Shown here one piece after another: positions 59,902-64,000 of a stretch of 64,000 bases of DNA. The stretch's first letter is position 1. Every line of letters starts with the position of its first letter. The notes beneath the pieces were generated by a model that ran no database searches, was not told where the DNA came from, and saw only the letters and a program-made list of their open reading frames with translations. The position numbers and the translations under genes are program-made. Source of the stretch: Halomonas sp. (GTDB lineage Bacteria; Pseudomonadota; Gammaproteobacteria; Pseudomonadales; Halomonadaceae). The stretch lies in the NCBI RefSeq assembly GCF_011050415.1, contig NZ_DRFS01000006.1, forward strand, positions 181,539 to 245,538, read 5' to 3'.

Positions 59902-61320
59902 TTAACGCTCAAATAAGTAGCGCTGCACATTGTGGTAACACACCGCACGAACCAGCTCGCCGACGCGATCGATATCGTTGGGTAATTCACCGCGGGCCAT
60001 TTGGGCGCCTAGCATTTGGCAAAAAATACGTCGGAAGTAGTCGTGGCGGGAAAAAGAAAGCAGGCTACGCGAATCCGTCAGCATGCCCACAAAGTGACGC
60101 AACAGGCCAAACTGCATTTGGGTCGTCAGCTGGCGCTCCATACCATCCCGCTGATCGTTAAACCACCAAGCGGCGCCAAACTGCACCTTGCCGGGGATGC
60201 CATCGCCTTGAAAGGAGCCCGCCAGCCCAGCGAGCATTTCGTTATCCCGCGGGTTGAGGTTATAGAGCACCGTGCGTGGCAGTTGATGCTCGCTATCCAG
60301 CGCATCTAACAGCGCCGCCAAGGGTTCTGCGTAAGTGATATCGCCAATCGCATCGAAACCACTGTTAGCGCCTATTTCGCGCCGACCACGCTGGCTTAAA
60401 TCGCGCAGAGCGCCAATATGAAGCTGCATTACCCAGCCTCGCCGGGCGTACTCCTTGCCAAGCCATAGCAGTACGGCGGTGGTAAAGCCGTGGGCCTCGT
60501 CGTGGCTCAGCTCTTTTTCACGCATTCTGCTATCTAGTATCCGATCCAGCTCCTGGGCCGAAGGAGGCGCAACAAACACAGGCTTCTCCAGGCTATGGTC
60601 GGAGAGGCAGCAACCTAGGCTGGCGAAATGCTCAAGACGCTGGAACAGGGCCGCCAGCAAGTCATCGAAGCCCTTAATCGTGACGCCACTGGCGACTTCA
60701 AGCGTGGCAAGGTAGTCAACAAAAGTTGGCTGCTCTATTTTGAGCACCGTATCGGCCCGAAATGTCGGCAGCATAGTCGGCCCAGTGTTCGCCTGCGCAT
60801 GGCGTTGGTGGGTTTCCAAGCTGTCGACGGGGTCATCGGTGGTACAAATAGTACGCACGTTAAAGCGCTCCAAAATACCCTGGGCACTAAGCTGTGGGGT
60901 CGCTAATCGCTGTTGAGACAGGTGCCAAACTTCCTCAGCTGTCTGGGGTGAAAGCAGCAGATTGTCGATTCCCAACGGTTTTTTCAGCTCAAGATGCGTC
61001 CAGTGATAGAGCGGATTACCCAGGCAATCGGGTACTGTTTCCGCCCAGGCTTGAAAGCGCTCTCGGTCACTGACATCGCCGGTAATTCGCTGCTCGGCAA
61101 TGCCTGCACAGCGCATGGCGCGCCATTTATAGTGATCCCCTTTGAGCCATAGCTGGGTTAAATTATCGAACTGGGTATTATTAGCGATTTCAACCGGATC
61201 TAAGTGTGAGTGATAATCGCAAATCGGCATAATGGCCGCATGTTCATGGTAAAGCCGTCGGGCTGCTTCATTTTCTAACAGGAAATCTTTACCCATGAAC
61301 TCAATATTATCGTTAAACAT
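59902..61320 (-). CDS. uxaC: Glucuronate isomerase
   Basis: MPICDYHSHLDPVEIANN, DHYKWRAMRCAGI, WVMQLHIGALRD, GAAWWFNDQRDGM. Confidence 0.96.
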   Translation of the reverse strand: MFNDNIEFMGKDFLLENEAARRLYHEHAAIMPICDYHSHLDPVEIANNTQFDNLTQLWLKGDHYKWRAMRCAGIAEQRITGDVSDRERFQAWAETVPDCLGNPLYHWTHLELKKPLGIDNLLLSPQTAEEVWHLSQQRLATPQLSAQGILERFNVRTICTTDDPVDSLETHQRHAQANTGPTMLPTFRADTVLKIEQPTFVDYLATLEVASGVTIKGFDDLLAALFQRLEHFASLGCCLSDHSLEKPVFVAPPSAQELDRILDSRMREKELSHDEAHGFTTAVLLWLGKEYARRGWVMQLHIGALRDLSQRGRREIGANSGFDAIGDITYAEPLAALLDALDSEHQLPRTVLYNLNPRDNEMLAGLAGSFQGDGIPGKVQFGAAWWFNDQRDGMERQLTTQMQFGLLRHFVGMLTDSRSLLSFSRHDYFRRIFCQMLGAQMARGELPNDIDRVGELVRAVCYHNVQRYLFER

Positions 61321-61360
61321 TATTGTTTCTCCTTTTATTATGTGAGTGTCACAGGTCGTT

Positions 61361-62650
61361 TTAACCCAGCAGTAAATTAGGCAAAAAAAGCACTACACTG
61401 GGGAAAAATATAATACCCAGCACTACCGCAAATACCGCTAAAGCAAAGGGCAATAGTTCACGACTATAATCATAAAAAGAGCAACGTAAGATGCCACACA
61501 CCGTATACATTGAAATGCCTACTGGGGGTGTCATGCCACCAAAGGTAACCAGCGTCATCATTAGTAGCCCAAAATGCACGGGATCAACACCCGCTGCTTT
61601 AATAACAGGCACCAAAATAGGCGTTAACAACATTACAACGACCGTAGCTTCTAATAGCATGCCTAGAAAAATAAGTAGCACAGCCAAAGTAAGCAGCAAC
61701 GTTATTTGACTAGAGAATACGCCTAGCGTGAGCTCAGCTATTGTTTGTGGCACTCTTTCGAATGAAACGACATAGCCAATGATGCCGGAGAACATAATAA
61801 TCAGCATGATCATGCCAATATCTCTAACGCTGGCACGCATAGCGTTAAGGATTTCTTTAATCCCCATTTCCCGATGTATAACGCAGCCGATAAATAGTGC
61901 ATAAGCCACTGCAAACGCGCCCGCTTCTGAAGGCGTAAACAGGCCATAGCGAATACCTACTAATAACCATACCGGGAAAAGAATTGCCCAAATGCTACTA
62001 CGCAGGGCCTTTAAAACCTCGCTACCCGTGGGAAGGTTCTCCCTTACTGGAAGGTATCCCCGCCGCTTGGACACAATATACGTGGTCACCATGAGCGCCA
62101 CCATTAACAGGAACCCCGGCACAAGACCTGCAATAAACAAACGCCCGATGGAAACTTCACCCAGGTAGCCGTACAGGATCAAGCCAATACTAGGCGGTAT
62201 CGTCGCGGTGATTAACCCTCCTACAGAGAGCACAGCACCTGTAAAGCCAGGTGAATACCCACCTTTAATCATGCTTTTACCTAGCACACGAGATTGCATA
62301 GCGGCATCCGCCACGGCTGAACCTGACACACCGCCCATCAAGGTGCTCAATACGATACTTGCCTGGGCTAAACCACCGCTCATCCATCCCGCCAGTAAGG
62401 TAGAAAGATGAACCAAGCGTGGGGTAATACCACTGGCGTTCATCAGGTGGCCAATGAAAATAAATAGCGGGACAGCTAACAGGGGAAATGATTGTGTTGA
62501 TGAGACTATTCGCTGCACCGCGATGCTAGTAGGTAAAAAGGTATCCGGTAGTAAAAAGTAAGAAAAACCAGCAATACCAATGGCGAAAGCAACGGGCATG
62601 CCAATGGCCATGAGGAGTAAGCCGAAGCCCAGCAGTAAAACAGCTGTCAT
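61361..62650 (-). CDS. TRAP transporter large permease (DctM-like)
   Basis: Multi-TM; VPLFIFIGHLMNASGIT, GGVSGSAVADAAM, TATIPPSIGLILYG. Confidence 0.94.
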   Translation of the reverse strand: MTAVLLLGFGLLLMAIGMPVAFAIGIAGFSYFLLPDTFLPTSIAVQRIVSSTQSFPLLAVPLFIFIGHLMNASGITPRLVHLSTLLAGWMSGGLAQASIVLSTLMGGVSGSAVADAAMQSRVLGKSMIKGGYSPGFTGAVLSVGGLITATIPPSIGLILYGYLGEVSIGRLFIAGLVPGFLLMVALMVTTYIVSKRRGYLPVRENLPTGSEVLKALRSSIWAILFPVWLLVGIRYGLFTPSEAGAFAVAYALFIGCVIHREMGIKEILNAMRASVRDIGMIMLIIMFSGIIGYVVSFERVPQTIAELTLGVFSSQITLLLTLAVLLIFLGMLLEATVVVMLLTPILVPVIKAAGVDPVHFGLLMMTLVTFGGMTPPVGISMYTVCGILRCSFYDYSRELLPFALAVFAVVLGIIFFPSVVLFLPNLLLG

Positions 62651-63141
62651 AGCGCTTCCTCCACAATCTCATCATCGTCAGTCACCAAACTACCGATGAT
62701 GCCGTTTGCGACAACCCGACGTATTAGGGTTAGCAGCATTAATGAAGCACCAACTGGCAACGCTAGCGTGATATAACCGTAGCTCAGCCCAGCTACCCCC
62801 ATAGGCCGCTGCCAATTTGAGGTGGCTAAAGCAAAGCCATACCAGATGAGAAGAACGAGAAAGAGCGCCATCATCGCAAGGCAAAGGCTTGTCACGACCC
62901 ATTGCAGCTTGGCTGGCATTCGAACTACAAATGCATCGATTCGCACCTGCCCGCCCCGCCGCAAGGTAATATCGGCGCCTAATACCGCGGTCCAGATAAA
63001 TAGAAATTGAGCCAGCTCAGCACCACCAGCAAAGGGTTGCCCAATGGCTCTAGCCGTTGAACTTACTAACATGGAAAGAGACGTACCACCGAGTAGCGTA
63101 ATGGCTAGCCACTCCTCACCTTTATCGTACCAATACCACAT
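62647..63141 (-). CDS. TRAP transporter small permease (DctQ-like)
   Basis: Four TM segments; 4-bp overlap with DctM gene. Confidence 0.9.
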   Translation of the reverse strand: MWYWYDKGEEWLAITLLGGTSLSMLVSSTARAIGQPFAGGAELAQFLFIWTAVLGADITLRRGGQVRIDAFVVRMPAKLQWVVTSLCLAMMALFLVLLIWYGFALATSNWQRPMGVAGLSYGYITLALPVGASLMLLTLIRRVVANGIIGSLVTDDDEIVEEAL

Positions 63142-63198
63142 ACAGCATTCCTCGCCCCATGGGGCATGCGGATTGTTAGAAACTAGCGAAAAGGAAGT

Positions 63199-63224
63199 AC
63201 CCCCACCTTAAAACATGTGGGGGT
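63199..63224 (-). other. Intercistronic stem-loop between TRAP SBP and DctQ genes
   Basis: ACCCCCAC (63199-63206) / GTGGGGGT (63217-63224), 10-nt loop. Confidence 0.65.
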
Positions 63225-63239
63225 GGGGGTTGGTGCTGA

Positions 63240-64000
63240 TTACTCCTCAGTCAGCAGTTGTTCGCGGTATTGGTCGTAACCTAGTCCCTCATAGACGCTC
63301 CCCACCCGCTCACGAAAAACATCGAGATCAACATCATTAAACGTTACGCCAGCGGCTTCCATACGCTCGCGGACGCCCTCTTGCTCATCGGCCGTCGCCT
63401 GACTAGCAACTTCTCCGGCTTTTAGTAACTCCTCATCAAGAATGGTGCGTAACTCTTCAGGCAAGGATTGATACCACTGCTCAGAGGTGGCGATACCTGT
63501 CATTAAGTGAATATGATTCGTCAATGCTATATGGGTGATTACCTCGTGGAGGTTTTGCCCTTCAGCACCGGTAAGCTGCGCTTCTGCACCATCAATGGAG
63601 CCTAGCTGTAGAGCGGAGTAAACCTCCGACCATGGTAATGGGGTGGCAGTAGCCCCCATGGCTTCAATGGTATTCACCCAGACAGGCGAGTTAATGGTTC
63701 GCACACGCACACCCCGCAAATCACCGGGTGTATTAACTTCCTTTTGGGTCAACATCTGTCGAGTGCCCTGGAACCAGTTATAATTAAGCAGCCGCAAACC
63801 GCTTGAGTCGGCCAAACTCTCTACCCAATCCAGGTAAAGTGGTGAGTTGGTGATTTGATGATAATCACTATAGTCTTCAACTAAATAAGGGGCGCTTAAA
63901 ATCCCCAGTTCTGGCTGGTACTCTGATAAACGCCCAGCATCAATAAGGATCGCAATATTGGCACCACTACGAATTTGCTCTACCACATCTTCATCTGAGC
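63240..64000 (-). CDS. TRAP transporter substrate-binding protein (DctP-like), N-terminus beyond window
   Basis: Frame open to window edge (...SDEDVVEQIRSGANIAILIDAGRLSEYQPELGILSAPYL); RTINSPVWVNTIEAMGATATPLPWSEVYSALQLGSIDGAE. Confidence 0.93.
   Translation of the reverse strand, partial: SDEDVVEQIRSGANIAILIDAGRLSEYQPELGILSAPYLVEDYSDYHQITNSPLYLDWVESLADSSGLRLLNYNWFQGTRQMLTQKEVNTPGDLRGVRVRTINSPVWVNTIEAMGATATPLPWSEVYSALQLGSIDGAEAQLTGAEGQNLHEVITHIALTNHIHLMTGIATSEQWYQSLPEELRTILDEELLKAGEVASQATADEQEGVRERMEAAGVTFNDVDLDVFRERVGSVYEGLGYDQYREQLLTEE

Noticed and set aside
1-64000. CRISPR arrays, IS elements, prophage, integrons, tRNA/rRNA genes, defence islands
   Set aside because: No spaced repeats, transposase/integrase ORFs, phage genes or recognisable tRNA/rRNA sequence seen by reading; a tRNAscan/Infernal run would be the decisive check.

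Overview
This 64 kb window looks like a gammaproteobacterial chromosome, most consistent with Halomonas or a relative (judged from protein content and style, not from a search). I saw no rRNA, tRNA, CRISPR array, prophage or IS element. Main blocks: (i) 1-11.4 kb: a guanidine/urea-type nitrogen assimilation cluster with an ABC importer, two DUF1989 proteins (carboxyguanidine-deiminase type), a biotin-dependent urea/guanidine carboxylase, a 2OG-Fe(II) oxygenase, an unknown protein and allophanate hydrolase. A textbook two-hairpin mini-ykkC (guanidine-II) riboswitch, GGGG-ACGA-CCCC then GCGGG-ACGA-CCCGC, lies immediately upstream of the carboxylase. (ii) 11.4-37.8 kb: mostly housekeeping genes (leuA, BacNav-type ion channel, serB, parC, parE, pgi, cmoA, cmoB, tungstate-type ABC transporter with a PBP-like regulator, cysN, cysD, cpdA, nudF, greB). 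(iii) 37.9-44.2 kb: a sugar-acid trio, rsmC, cmoM and an amidase. (iv) 44.5-46.2 kb: an AT-rich PilZ plus degenerate HD-GYP protein. (v) 46.3-50.1 kb: LacI regulator, KDG kinase, 2-hydroxyacid dehydrogenase and HAD phosphatase. (vi) 50.1-55.8 kb: a D-amino-acid/N-acyl-D-amino-acid locus with an RpiR regulator, RidA and a sodium:solute symporter. (vii) 55.9-64 kb: a hexuronate catabolic operon with a TRAP transporter, uxaC, uxuB and two non-homologous mannonate dehydratases (UxuA and ManD). The strongest lead for an under-described system is the riboswitch-controlled guanidine operon carrying the 2OG oxygenase and the uncharacterised 232-aa protein.
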